Below are positions 9,146 to 20,284 of a stretch of 64,000 nucleotides of DNA, piece after piece; position 1 is the stretch's first letter; each line of letters begins with the position of its first letter. The DNA comes from Apirhabdus apintestini (GTDB taxonomy: Bacteria; Pseudomonadota; Gammaproteobacteria; Enterobacterales; Enterobacteriaceae). The stretch covers positions 3,658,001 through 3,722,000 of the forward strand of contig CP138906.1 of the NCBI GenBank assembly GCA_033977085.1, read 5' to 3'. Made by a program: the position numbers and the translations under genes. The notes beneath the pieces are model-generated. The model was not told the DNA's origin. It made no database searches and was given only the letters and a program-made list of their open reading frames with translations.

Positions 9146-9883
9146 TTATCCTACGCGCAGTTTATGCGCAGCCTGCGATACCGGACGCGCCTGCGCGCTG
9201 GCGGCCAGATCGAGATCCCGGCTCTGCAGCAGCAGTACCTGCGCTGCGCTGTCCCCAAGAGTAGCCTTATAACTACCAATGGCGCGCGCGAAAACATTAT
9301 AAATTACTACGGCTGGAATCGCCGCGACCAAGCCAATAGCAGTCGCCAACAGCGCTTCAGCAATCCCCGGAGCTACCACGGCAAGGTTGGTAGTTTGCGT
9401 TTTCGCAATACCGATAAAGCTATTCATAATTCCCCATACCGTGCCAAAAAGTCCGATAAACGGAGAAATAGCGCCAATGGTTGCAAGGTAGCCGTTACCG
9501 CGCCCCATATAACGCCCAATCGCGGCCACGCGCCGCTCCAGCCGGAAACCAGTACGCTCTTTAATACCTTCGTTATCATCACTGCCTTCAGAGAGCGCCA
9601 GCTCGTCCTGCGCTTCTCGGATCAGCGCCGCCGTCACACTTTTATCACTAAATGTCGCCGCTTTTTCGCAGGCCTCATTAAGCGAACGCACATCGCTCAG
9701 CTGGCGTTGCTCCTGCTTCAGCCTGCGTCTACGGCCCAGCAGCTCGGCCCCTTTGCTGAAAAAGAGCGCCCAGGTAATAACGGAAGCCAGAATCAGGCCG
9801 ATCATCACCGCTTTAACCACCATATCGGCATGATGATACATTCCCCAGACGGAAAGATCCGTCTGCATTAAGTTCTCTGTCAC
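9146..9883 (-). CDS. exbB: Biopolymer transport protein ExbB
   Basis: Pentameric inner-membrane channel of the TonB system (MotA/TolQ/ExbB proton channel family). It is intact with 245 residues (E. coli 244). The N-terminal membrane segment AVMIGLILASVITWALFFS is followed by a large cytoplasmic loop (EGSDDNEGIKERTGFRLERR). The paired C-terminal segments include TIGAISPFIGLFGTVWGIMNSF and GIAEALLATAIGLVAAIPAVV, with the conserved Thr and Pro residues of the proton path. The GTG start at 9883 has GGAG upstream and parallels the GTG used in E. coli. A Fur-like box lies about 65 bp upstream, and metC is divergent. Confidence 0.96.
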   Translation of the reverse strand: MTENLMQTDLSVWGMYHHADMVVKAVMIGLILASVITWALFFSKGAELLGRRRRLKQEQRQLSDVRSLNEACEKAATFSDKSVTAALIREAQDELALSEGSDDNEGIKERTGFRLERRVAAIGRYMGRGNGYLATIGAISPFIGLFGTVWGIMNSFIGIAKTQTTNLAVVAPGIAEALLATAIGLVAAIPAVVIYNVFARAIGSYKATLGDSAAQVLLLQSRDLDLAASAQARPVSQAAHKLRVG

Positions 9884-9948
9884 GTTTGTACTCCAGGACT
9901 GAATTTATGAAACACTGCGCGTAATAATAACAAAAAGCGCTCGAATTG

Positions 9949-9970
9949 ATAGTAGTTCTCATTACTATTT
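9949..9970. promoter_or_regulatory. Putative Fur box of exbBD
   Basis: On the minus strand the palindrome reads AATAGTAATGAGAACTACTA, close to the Fur consensus GATAATGATAATCATTATC. Its place between divergent metC and exbB fits the known iron repression of exbBD. Confidence 0.6.
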
Positions 9971-10076
9971 AATCAGCCACATCCACTATTCATAATTTAA
10001 ATGGCGTTAAAAATCGTAAAGCTAACCTTCCAGTTAATGCTTTTTTATTGCTAACCCGTCCGTCCTGGCCTACTTT

Positions 10077-10092
10077 GGACATCCAGACGTTC
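10077..10092 (+). promoter_or_regulatory. Putative tandem MetJ boxes upstream of metC
   Basis: Two adjacent 8-mers, GGACATCC and AGACGTTC, resemble the MetJ box AGACGTCT and lie just before the metC ribosome binding site. Methionine repression of metC through MetJ is established in E. coli. Confidence 0.5.
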
Positions 10093-10106
10093 AAACGGGG
10101 AAAGCC

Positions 10107-11292
10107 ATGAGCTCCAAAAAACTCGAAACAGCCCTTGTTCAGGCCGGGCGTAGCCGGCGCTACACTCAGGGATCGGTCAACAGCGTTATCCAGCGCGCAT
10201 CATCGATTATTTTTGATACCGTCGCGGATAAACAGCGCGCGACGGCTAATCGCACCAGCGGCGCATTATTTTACGGCCGGCGCGGCACGCTAACCCATTT
10301 TGCGCTGCAGGAAGCCATGAGCGAGCTTGAAGGCGGCGCTGGCTGCGTGCTGTTCCCCTGCGGCGCCGCGGCGGTAGCGAATACTATCCTGGCGTTTGTC
10401 GAGCAGGGCGATCATATCCTGGTCACTAACACCGCCTATGAGCCCACGCAGGCGCTATGTACCAAAATATTGACGAAATTAGGCGTGACGACGGAATGGT
10501 TCGATCCGCTCATTGGTGCGGGCATCGCTGATAAAGTTCGCCCGGATACACGGCTGGTATTTCTGGAATCACCGGGGTCATTAACAATGGAAGTGCATGA
10601 TGTTCCTGCCATTGTTAGCGCCGTGCGCGGTAAAGCGCCGAATGCCATCATTGCCATTGATAACACCTGGTCCGCAGGCGTGCTTTTTCGGGCGCTGGAA
10701 CATGGCGTGGATATTTCTATTCAGGCGGGTACCAAATATTTGATTGGCCATTCCGACGCCCTTATTGGCACCGCCGTTGCCAACGCGCGCTGCCTGGAGC
10801 AGCTTCGTGAAAATGCCTACCTGATGGGGCAAATGGTAGATGCCGATACGGCATACCTTGCCAGCCGCGGGCTGCGCACCCGGCCGTGCGCCTGCGCCAG
10901 CATGAAGAAAGCAGTATTACGCTGGCAAACTGGCTGGCTCAGCAACCGCAAATTGAGCATGTTTTTCACCCTGCGCTGGAACAATGCCCTGGTCATACTT
11001 TTTGGAAAAGGGATTTCCTCGGCAGCAGCGGTCTTTTTCTTTTACACTGCGTAAGCGGCTGAATGACGCAGAGATGGCTCATTTTCTGGATAACTTTGCG
11101 TATTTTTCCATGGCGTGGTCATGGGGTGGTTTCGAATCACTGATCGTGGCGACTCAGCCAGAAGCGTTGGCGAACATGCGCCCGGAAGGCCACGTTAGCT
11201 TCAGCGGAACGCTTATACGAGTACATATTGGTTTAGAAAATGTTGAAGATCTCAGGGCAGATTTAGCAGCAGGATTGCAGCGTATCGCGTAA
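10107..11292 (+). CDS. metC: Cystathionine beta-lyase MetC (two frameshifts)
   Basis: PLP enzyme that cleaves cystathionine to homocysteine, pyruvate and ammonia in methionine synthesis. The Cys/Met-metabolism PLP fold is evident: YGRRGTLTHFALQEAM, FPCGAAAVANTI, IAIDNTWSAGVLF and the lysine loop SIQAGTKYLIGHSD (Schiff-base Lys). The end FSGTLIRVHIGLENVEDL is also present. ATG at 10107 has GGGGAAAG upstream. Two single-base losses break the frame: one near 10885 (after SRGLRT), the second at 11040 where a T run is short (GLFLFTLRKR expected). Both repaired, the protein has 395 residues, as in E. coli. It is divergent from exbB, with a MetJ-like site. Confidence 0.92.
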
Positions 11293-11428
11293 AGTTGACG
11301 GTCATGGAGCGTTAAATAGAGGCCTTATGCCGAAAACGCGCAATTTCTACGTTTCCGAACAAGGTTTCCCAATGTTTTCCGGGTACAATAGAGCGGCACA
11401 CGCAGTCGTTTGTTCCATAGGGTAATCC

Positions 11429-12091
11429 ATGGCCGTCATTCAACACATCATTGCTGCACTCTGGCAGCATGACTTTTCCGCGCTGGCGGACCCCCACGTC
11501 GTTGGGATCGTTTATGCCGTAATGTTTCTGACGCTGCTGTTGGAAAACGGCCTGCTACCCGCGTCTTTTCTGCCTGGTGACAGCCTGCTGGTGCTGGCCG
11601 GTGCGCTTATCGCTCGCGGCGTGATGGAATTTATCCCCACGATGCTCATACTGACCGTCGCCGCCAGCCTGGGCTGCTGGTTTAGTTATCTTCAGGGACG
11701 CTGGCTTGGCAATACGCAGACGGTTCGCGGCTGGCTGCAGCAGTTGCCCGAGCAATATCACCACCGGGCTTCCGGCATGTTCGATCGCCACGGTTTGCTG
11801 GCGCTGCTGGCCGGGCGTTTCCTGGCGTTTGTTCGTACGCTATTGCCAACTATCGCCGGCATTTCCGGGCTATCAAATCGTCGCTTTCAGTTTTTTAACT
11901 GGCTAAGCGCACTGGTATGGGTCGGCGTAGTGACCAGCTTTGGCTATGCGCTCAGCATGATTCCCTTCGTTAAGCGCCACGAAGATCTGGTGATGACGTT
12001 TTTAATGGTGCTGCCGATTGTGCTTCTGGCCGCAGGATTAGTTGGTGCACTGATTGTCGTGTTGCGCAAACGCCGCCCCGGCGCGCACTAA
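11429..12091 (+). CDS. yghB: DedA-family membrane protein YghB
   Basis: Inner-membrane protein of the DedA/SNARE-associated family. In E. coli YghB and YqjA act redundantly in proton-dependent transport, needed for cell division, twin-arginine export of amidases and temperature tolerance. It is intact with 220 residues (E. coli 219). Signatures visible are LENGLLPASFLPGDSLLVLAG (membrane-reentrant acidic Glu/Asp motif), GRWLG and the arginine-containing GRFLAFVRTLLPTIAGIS, followed by two further hydrophobic segments. It follows metC in the same direction with about 135 bp between; a separate promoter is likely. Confidence 0.95.
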   Translation: MAVIQHIIAALWQHDFSALADPHVVGIVYAVMFLTLLLENGLLPASFLPGDSLLVLAGALIARGVMEFIPTMLILTVAASLGCWFSYLQGRWLGNTQTVRGWLQQLPEQYHHRASGMFDRHGLLALLAGRFLAFVRTLLPTIAGISGLSNRRFQFFNWLSALVWVGVVTSFGYALSMIPFVKRHEDLVMTFLMVLPIVLLAAGLVGALIVVLRKRRPGAH

Positions 12092-12164
12092 TACCTGCGC
12101 GCACGCCTTTTTCAGGAAATCCCCTAAGCGAAAATAAGCTGCTGATGCACACCTCGCCGGCAGG

Positions 12165-12682
12165 CAATTTATCCCCGCTTGTGTGGGGAACACGCAGCCA
12201 GCAGAAACCGATACTCGGTGTTTTTCGGTTTATCCCCGCTCACGCGGGGAACACACCCCTTATCCATATGATTTAGCTAAATAAATCGGTTTATCCTCGC
12301 TCACGCGGGGAACACTCACTGCATCACTGGCGAACTGCATCAGGTCACGGTTTATCCCCGCTCACGCGGGGAACACTGGCGCCAGCCCGTTTTTGAGGTC
12401 AGCAAGCGCGGTTTATCTCCGCTCACGCGGGGAACACGTAGGAATGGCTCAGTCAAGTGTAAATAAGTTGCGGTTTATCCCGCTCACGCGGGGAACACGA
12501 TGTCAATATGATGCTACCCTCTTTTTATTCACGGTTTATCTCCGCTCACGCGGGGAACACTCGGTGATTTCATAGTTCAGACGGATGCGCAGCGGTTTAT
12601 CCCCGCTCACGCGGAGAACACGATCAAGCGAGAATGCACTGTTGCAATGATAGCGGTTTATCCTCGCTCACGCGGGGAACAC
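12165..12682 (-). CRISPR. CRISPR array 2, type I-E, 9 repeats / 8 spacers
   Basis: Repeats start at 12165 (degenerate, leader-distal), 12226, 12287, 12348, 12409, 12471, 12532, 12593 and 12654. Each is 29 bp except that at 12471, which lacks one C; spacers are 32-33 bp. The repeat is the same type I-E repeat as array 1 but with loop TCAC instead of TTAC throughout. The leader is on the right (12683 onward), so the crRNA sense is the minus strand. As in array 1, several repeats have CCTC (12287, 12654) or CTCC (12409, 12532) in the stem arm, and 12593 has GGAG in the other arm. The terminal repeat at 12165 differs at several positions, typical of the old trailer end. Confidence 0.97.
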
Positions 12683-12810
12683 TCTTATTATAACCTATTG
12701 TTTATAAAAAACTTTATCAGCATCACGATTTCTACCAAATAATTGGTCATAAAATCAACATAGCGAAGATTTATAACCAACTGATTTTAAAAGAATCATG
12801 AAATACGGGA
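12683..12810 (-). promoter_or_regulatory. Leader of CRISPR array 2
   Basis: AT-rich flank sharing the blocks TAACCTATTGTTTATA, TTTCTACCAAA and AACTGATTTTAAA with the leader of array 1, in the same order and spacing. This implies both arrays are served by one adaptation machinery encoded elsewhere. Confidence 0.75.
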
Positions 12811-13261
12811 TCTATTGAGGTTTCATTCTACCAACATGAACGCTTGGGTTACCGACAAACATCATGTAATAATCTTCCATCCATTTGAATTTAAAATACT
12901 TTCTAAGAATGATTTAACCTAATCTCTACATCATCCCCTTTCAATAAATGTTAAACCTGCATTGTTTTACAGCCTAAGAGCAGGCAATTTAACACAGGCC
13001 ACCATAGGAATTTACGTAACTCAGCGCGTGAGAAAAGCCATACTAAGATGGCGGTTATCAGCTTCATGTTTTCCGGCGGGCAATCCGATTTCGGCATTCT
13101 GCACCTTCCCTTTTTCTCATGCGGCACGCGGGGGAGATATGAGGCACTCTGTGCCATTCCCGGCTATCTAAACTTTCGTTTTTCATAATATCGTCCAGAC
13201 TTTAGCTACACCGCAAAACCGTTATGATGGTTTTAACGTTTCATCCCTAAAGGAGGCACAG
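12811..13261. other. Intergenic region, no supported gene
   Basis: About 450 bp between the leader of array 2 and dkgA. Open frames of 68-69 codons on both strands (12951-13171) overlap each other, lack ribosome binding sites and resemble nothing I know. In E. coli yqhC and yqhD occupy the equivalent place; neither is seen here. The right end carries the dkgA promoter region and its AAAGGAGG signal. Confidence 0.5.
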
Positions 13262-14087
13262 ATGACAGATGCAACGCTCATAAAACTTAAGGACGGTAAC
13301 CTTATGCCACGGCTCGGGCTGGGCGTATGGAAAGCCACCCCCGATGAGGCGGCCTCTGCCGTGCGCAAAGCACTGGAAGTCGGCTATCGTTCTATCGATA
13401 CCGCAAGCGCCTATAAAAATGAGGAAGGCGTGGGGAAGGCGCTGGCGGAAGCCAGTCTCCCCGCAGCGATTTGTTTATCACCACTAAGTTATGGAACGAC
13501 GCGCAAAAGCAGCCGCGTCAGGCGCTGGAAGCAAGCCTGGAAAAGCTCCGGCTCGATTATCTTGACCTGTATCTTATGCACTGGCCGGTTCCGGAGCAGG
13601 ATTGTTACGTCGAGGCCTGGCAGGGCATGATAGCTCTCCAGCAAGAGGGGCTTATCAAGAGTATTGGCGTGTGTAATTTCAATATCGAACACTTACAGCG
13701 TCTGATAGATGAAACCGGCGTCGCTCCGGTGATAAATCAAATTGAGCTGCATCCTTTACTCCAGCAGCGCCAACTTCATGCCTGGAACGCAACGCATAAT
13801 ATACAGACAGAATCATGGAGCCCGCTGGCCCAGGGCGGAGAAGGCGTTTTTGATCGTCCGGAAATCCGCAGTCTGGCGGAAAAATACGGCAAAACGTCGG
13901 CGCAAATTGTCATTCGCTGGCATCTGGACTCCGGCCTTGTGGTGATCCCTAAATCAATAACCCCTCCCGCATTCAGGAAAACTTTGACGTATGGGACTTC
14001 CGGCTTGATAAAGAAGAGCTGGCAAGTATTGCCAAACTGGATAGCAGCAAGCGTCTGGGGCCAGATCCCAGCACCTTCAGCGGTTAA
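13262..14087 (+). CDS. dkgA: 2,5-diketo-D-gluconate reductase A (two frameshifts)
   Basis: NADPH aldo/keto reductase DkgA/YqhE, reducing 2,5-diketo-D-gluconate and methylglyoxal. The barrel motifs are GLGVWKATPDEAASAVRKAL, DTASAYKNEEGVGKAL (catalytic Asp and Tyr), FITTKLW (Lys), YLDLYLMHWPVP (His), SIGVCNFN and the cofactor segment VVIPKSITP. ATG at 13262 follows AAAGGAGG. Two C runs are each one base short (13459-13462 and 13971-13974), throwing the frame after EASLP and after KSIT. Repaired, it ends GPDPSTFSG at 14087 with about 275 residues, as in E. coli. The gene stands alone here, without yqhC-yqhD upstream. Confidence 0.92.
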
Positions 14088-14260
14088 ATACCGCTATTTG
14101 GCGGCTCGCTTTATCGGGCCGCCGCTGGCAGCGCGCAGGCTCTCTGCGCCCTTCTGGCGATATCTATTTTCAAGAATGCCGGCACCAAAGCGGAAAGGTT
14201 TGCTGGATTTAAATGGCGACGAGTGTCTGATTACAGTGCAATGGCTGGCTGCAGAAAATA

Positions 14261-14290
14261 CCCACCGGCGCGGCAATCCGCGCTGGTGGG
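14261..14290 (-). terminator. Terminator of ygiQ
   Basis: A 13-bp stem (CCCACCGGCGCGG paired with CCGCGCTGGTGGG, one wobble) with loop CAAT. On the minus strand it is followed by TATTTTC and it lies 35 bp past the ygiQ stop; it may also serve dkgA from the other side. Confidence 0.65.
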
Positions 14291-14324
14291 GAATGGACTT
14301 GAATTCAAAGGATAAATATTAAGA

Positions 14325-16342
14325 TCAGCGTGGACGTTTACGCACCGCGCTGGGGCGCTGCTGCTTCATCGGCGTATGGCGGGTTAGCGCCGTCTTATTT
14401 CCGGCGTTTTGCCGCCGCGCTTCGCGCATTTCTGCCGGCGTTGCCGCAGGCACCAGGCACTCGCGCCGCGCGCCAATCAGGTGTTTTTTCCCCATCGACT
14501 CCAGCGCGGTGCGGATTAGCGGCCAATTTGCCGAGTCGTGATAACGCAACAGCGCCTTATGCAGGCGGCGCTGGCGCTCACCGCGCGCAACCACCACTTC
14601 TTCACTCTTATAGTCAATTTTCGCCAGCGGGTTACGCCCGGTGTAATACATTGTGGTTGAGTTCGCGAGCGGCGATGGATAGAAATTCTGCACCTGATCG
14701 AGGCGAAAGCGGTGACGCTTAAGCCAAAGCGCCAGGTTCACCATATCTTCATCCGCCGTGCCGGGATGCGCGGAGATAAAATAGGGAATCAGATACTGTT
14801 CTTTCCCTGCCTGCTTCGACCAGGTATCAAACAGCTCTTTAAAGCGGTAATAGCTGTCCATTCCGGGCTTCATCATTTTCGATAGCGGCCCTTTTTCAGT
14901 ATGTTCCGGCGCTATCTTTAAGTAACCGCCAACGTGATGCGTCGCCAGTTCTTTGATATAGCGCGGATCGGCAACCGCCAGGTCATAGCGCACGCCCGAG
15001 GCGATCAGGATCTTTTTCACGCCCTTCAGCGCCCGCGCCCGGCGATATAAGTCGATGGTTGGCTGGTGATCCGTATTCATGTGCGAACAAATTTCCGGAT
15101 ACACGCAGGAAAGTCGCCGACAGGTTTGTTCCGCCCGCGGCGAAGTACAGCGCAGCATGTACATATTCGCGGTCGGGCCGCCAAGATCGGAGATAATGCC
15201 GGTAAATCCAGGAACTGAGTCGCGGATCGCTTCGATCTCGTTAATAATCGAATCCTGCGAGCGGCTCTGAATAATACGCCCTTCGTGCTCGGTAATTGAG
15301 CAAAAACTGCAGCCACCAAAACAGCCGCGCATAATATTCACGGAAAAACGAATCATCTCATAGGCGGGAATGCGCCGCTTCCCATAGGCGGGGTGCGGAA
15401 CGCGCTGATAAGGGAGTGCAAAAACGGCGTCCATTTCATCCGTCGATAGCGGTATTGCCGGCGGGTTTATCCAGATATAGCGATCGCCGTGCTTTTGCAT
15501 TAATGCTCTGGCGCAGCCGGGGTTAGTTTCATGGTGCAGGATCCGTGACGCATGCGCATAGAGCACCTTATCGCCTTTGACTTTCTCATAAGAGGGCAGC
15601 AGCACGTAAGTTTTCTCCCACGGTTTAGGGCGCGGCGCCTGCACCGTCACGGGCTTTGCCTTAACCTCAGGCTGCGCGTCTTCGCACGGTAAATCCTCAC
15701 CGTAGGGATGCGGAATAGGATCGATGCGGCCAGGTGCGTCGAGCCGCGTGGAATCCACGCCGCTCCAGCCAACCAGCGCCTCCTTACGGATAATCGCCGT
15801 ATTACGCACATCCACAATATCCGCAATCGCTTCGCCTCTCGCCAGGCGATGCGCAACTTCCACCAGCGGCCGTTCGCCGTTGCCAAAAATCAGCATATCC
15901 GCTTTCGCATCGATCAGCACAGAACGCCGCACGGTGTCAGACCAGTAATCATAGTGCGCGGTGCGCCGCAGGCTGGCTTCAATGCCGCCAAGAATCACCG
16001 GGACATCGCTCCAGGCTTCTTTACAGCGCTGCGTGTAAACCAGCGTTGTGCGATCGGGCCGCGCCCCGCCGACGTTATCAGGCGTGTAAGCGTCGTCGTG
16101 GCGCAGCTTTTTATCCGCGGTATAGCGGTTAATCATTGAGTCCATGTTGCCCGCAGTGACGCCAAAAAGAGGTTGGGCTTGCCCAGCCGCATAAATGCGC
16201 TTTTATCGCGCCAGTCGGGCTGGGCGATAATCCCGACGCGAAACCCCTGCGCTTCCAGCATGCGCCCGACAATCGCCATCCCGAAACTCGGATGATCGAC
16301 ATACGCATCGCCGGTAACCAGAATAACGTCGCAACTGTCTCT
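14325..16342 (-). CDS. ygiQ: Radical SAM protein YgiQ, 5'-truncated by IS
   Basis: UPF0313 family radical SAM protein of unknown substrate. The iron-sulfur cysteines are seen in NIMRGCFGGCSFCSITEHEG. Other family landmarks are GGIEASLRRTAHYDYWSD, VISDLGGPTANMYM (here GIISDLGG), and QNFYPSPLANSTTMYYTG. The first roughly 45 codons are missing: homology begins at DSCDVILVTGDAYVDHP, directly at the end of the IS100-like element. In addition the T run at 16164-16168 (minus strand) is one base short, breaking the frame between PNLF and GVTAGNMDSM. Truncation by the IS is real, so the gene is most likely inactive unless a start arises inside the IS. Confidence 0.9.
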
Positions 16343-16427
16343 GTTACCAACGGTGCAAAACTGATCCACCCCAGCGGTTGAAAACTGATCCAGGGGTTAA
16401 TCTGCTCCTCTGAATACAGGGGAGCTT

Positions 16428-17446
<1,019 letters not shown>

Positions 17447-17450
<4 letters not shown>

Positions 17451-18228
17451 TGGTCGAACTACAACATCAACGGCTGATGGTGCTTGCTGAACAGCCCAGC
17501 TGGACAGCCTTATCGGCGCGGCGCCGGCACTGTCGCAACAGGCAGTGGATCAGGAATGGAGCTATATGGACTTCCTGGAGCACCTGCTACATGAGGAGAA
17601 ACTGGCCCGGCATCAGCGTAAACAGGCGATGTACACGCGGATGGCAGCCTTCCCGGCGGTGAAGACGTTCGAGGAATACGACTTCACCTTCGCCACCGGC
17701 GCACCTCAGAAGCAAATCCAGTCGCTGCGTTCCCTGAGCTTCATCGAACGTAACGAAAACATCGTGTTGCTGGGCCCCTCGGGCGTGGGGAAAACACATC
17801 TGGCGATAGCCATGGGCTACGAGGCAGTACGGGCGGGCATCAAGGTTCGCTTCACAACAGCAGCGGACCTGCTGTTACAGCTGTCGACTTCCCAGCGTCA
17901 GGGGCGTTACAAAACGACACTCAATCGCGGTGTCATGGCCCCCAAACTGCTCATCATCGACGAAATAGGCTATCTGCCGTTCAGCCAGGAAGAGGCAAAG
18001 CTATTCTTCCAGGTCATTGCCAAACGTTACGAAAAGAGCGCGATGATCCTGACCTCTAACCTGCCGTTCGGGCAGTGGGACCAGACGTTCGCGGGTGATG
18101 CAGCCCTGACATCGGCAATGCTGGACCGGATCTTACATCACTCACACGTAGTCCAGATAAAAGGAGAGAGCTATCGACTGAAGCAGAAACGAAAGGCCGG
18201 GGTTATAGCGGAAGCTAATCCTGAGTAA
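17447..18228 (+). CDS. istB: IS21-family helper ATPase IstB (frameshifted)
   Basis: AAA+ ATPase (DnaC/DnaA-like) that directs IstA to target DNA. Walker A is GPSGVGKTH and Walker B LLIIDEIGYL, with sensor STSN-like ILTSNLPFGQW. One base is missing near 17495 (CAGCCCAGCTGG where CAGCTCCAGCTGG or similar would encode QLQLD), splitting the frame after LMVLAEQ. Downstream, the second frame starts effectively at MDQEWSYMD. The same lesion occurs in the other copy, so it is either a shared mutation or a systematic sequencing error. Confidence 0.9.
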
Positions 18229-18296
18229 GCAAGGTGGATCAATATTAGACCGTTGGTGGTGACGGTAAGTGGATCACTTTTTACCCGTTGTTGACA

Positions 18297-19022
18297 TCAG
18301 CCGCAGTAATCGGTGTTTTGGTGACATAAAGCTTGCAGTGAGCCACCTTTGAGTACGTATCGACGAACGTCTGCTGGTAAATACGCCCGGCACCTTTCAG
18401 ATTGCCGACGTAAAATGTGTCCTGCGAACCCAGATAACCCGGATGAGCGGTTTCAATCTCACCACAGGCCTCGTCATCGCTGGCTTTACGCTCCAGTGCA
18501 GCGATATGGCTGTCGGTCAGTTCAATGCCATCGCGGGCCACTTTCTCTTCCAGCGCTTTTAGGCGTTTTTTGAAGTTCTCAAGGTTATGGCGTAACCAGA
18601 CAGAACGAACACCACTGCCGGAGATAAAAACACCCTGTTTACGCAAGCTCGTTACTGGTCCGGTGCTGACCGTGAGCGGGGAATGCGACAGCATAATCAA
18701 CAACAGCCCGCTAGGTTGCCTCATCGGTACGGTTCTTAAGGTTAGGAGCGCGACGGCTGTGATTTATCAGCGCATCTACACCGCCTTCACCGGCCAGTTC
18801 TCGGTAGCGATAAAATGTATCACGTGAAACGCCCATGATTTTGCAGGCTTTGGATACGTTGCTGAGTTCTTCAGCCAGATTAAGCAAGCCGGCTTTGTGT
18901 TTGATGACGGGATTGGTAGTATGAAGCATGAGAGTTACCTCGTATTTTGTATAAGGATTCGACACCCATATCAAAACCGGTAACTCTCAACCTTTCAAGG
19001 CCATGTGTCAGATCAAGTCGTG
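18297..19022 (-). pseudogene. IS481-family transposase remnant, truncated by IS100-like element
   Basis: The minus strand encodes the N-terminal helix-turn-helix of an IS481-type transposase (LLNLAEELSNVSKACKIMGV, SRDTFYRYRELAGEGGVDAL). After an in-frame TAG near 18717 it continues AVVDYAVAFPAHGQHRTSNEL, and after a further one-base insertion LRKQGVFISGSGVRSVWLRH to the start of the catalytic domain (YVGNLKGAGRIYQQTFVDTY, TKTPITAAD). There the reading ends at the right end of the IS100-like element, so the C-terminal catalytic part is gone. One element end is probably near 19000-19022, where a TGTCAG-containing sequence lies. The element is dead. Confidence 0.85.
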
Positions 19023-20284
19023 ACTAATACATATAAGGAACTTTTTAAAGCCATCCTATCATCAGAAAGTCGTCTTATTGCTGGCGTGCTTACGTGAACG
19101 AGCACCGCTGCTGGCGTCCTCAAATGATATGGATAAACAATTTATTCCTGCCCTTGTGGACTAGAAAGGATAGGGACCTAAGTCGATATTTAGACCCAAA
19201 CACTTTTACGTATCTTGCTGTACCGCATATTCACACTGATACTTTTTATTTATATAACATCGAACATTTAATAAATAACCCGCATCTTAGACAACCGGTG
19301 TATTTTCACAGTCCTGCATCAAACCTTGACCCACTGGCTGTCAACCTGACCGAGCGATCCGAAAATCGCTAAATATCTACCGACAGGTAGTGTAAACCAT
19401 CTAAAATCGGGCGCTAACGACTCTACCTTCAGCGACTAGTGTAAGGAAATTTCTCACCCGACAGAGACTTAAGGTTAAGCATGGAAATTGCCTCTTTCGC
19501 TAGCCATGCTAGCGCTTTCCTTTTCCACCCTGGGCAATACCAAAACATAGGATTTTGCTACATCAGCAGTATGATGTGCCAAGACAGCGTATTCGTTTCC
19601 TACCTACATACTCAGCTGCATAAGGAATTAAGAATATGCCTAGCAGAACCTATACTGAACAAGTGAAAACCACATATCAACACCTTCTTTAAGTGATTTG
19701 TTGCCTTTAAAACCTGGGACAGCCAGATATGATTTTCAACATTCAAGAAATCTCCAATAACTGGCCATTGCCTTATCCCCATTTACCGTACCTGGAGTAA
19801 TAAACAGGGAGCGAGCGCTTTCCTTTAAAACTTTAACTGATATACGCATAACTTCCTGATTTATATAGCACTTAACCGCAGAATTCGTATACTCATGGTC
19901 GTAAGCAGGATGGTTGCGGCATCAGCGGCTGAAGTTGAAACAGAATTATTGCAATAAATACAGCTTAATATATTCATTAATAAAATAGCGATCGGGTGTT
20001 CACTCATAGCTCATTTATAGCCCCTGCATTCGGGTAGCAAAAGACGTTAAATTACGCAAGGAAGGCTGGAAAATATATACTGGCAACATAATCACTTTTT
20101 CTTCATCCTTTCTCCTTAATTATTGCCACACAATAGCATTATGTACACTGGCTGAAAAAATACACAAATTGAGATTATTCAGTAATGAGGTAAATGCATT
20201 ATTGATGGTAAAATTTATAAATCGTTTCAGAATGTAATGTCGATACTCCAGAGACGTTTCTGAAAACTTTGATGAGGTAACACC
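19023..20284. other. Gene-poor region between IS remnant and small lipoprotein
   Basis: About 1.26 kb with no convincing gene. Frames of 61-92 codons (19094-19372, 19481-19666) lack ribosome binding sites. A perfect palindrome CGCTAGC-CAT-GCTAGCG is at 19498-19514. The sequence looks like degraded DNA left by IS-mediated rearrangement. Confidence 0.5.

Noticed and set aside
12393..12575. Frame with repeated VYLRSRGEH
   Set aside because: Same cause: it is the second CRISPR array.
12951..13171. Opposed 68-69 codon frames upstream of dkgA
   Set aside because: They overlap each other on opposite strands, lack start signals and do not match yqhC or yqhD, which would be expected here.
19094..19372. 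92-codon frame in the gap before rrnD
   Set aside because: No Shine-Dalgarno, no recognisable domain, sits in apparently decayed DNA; not enough to call a gene.
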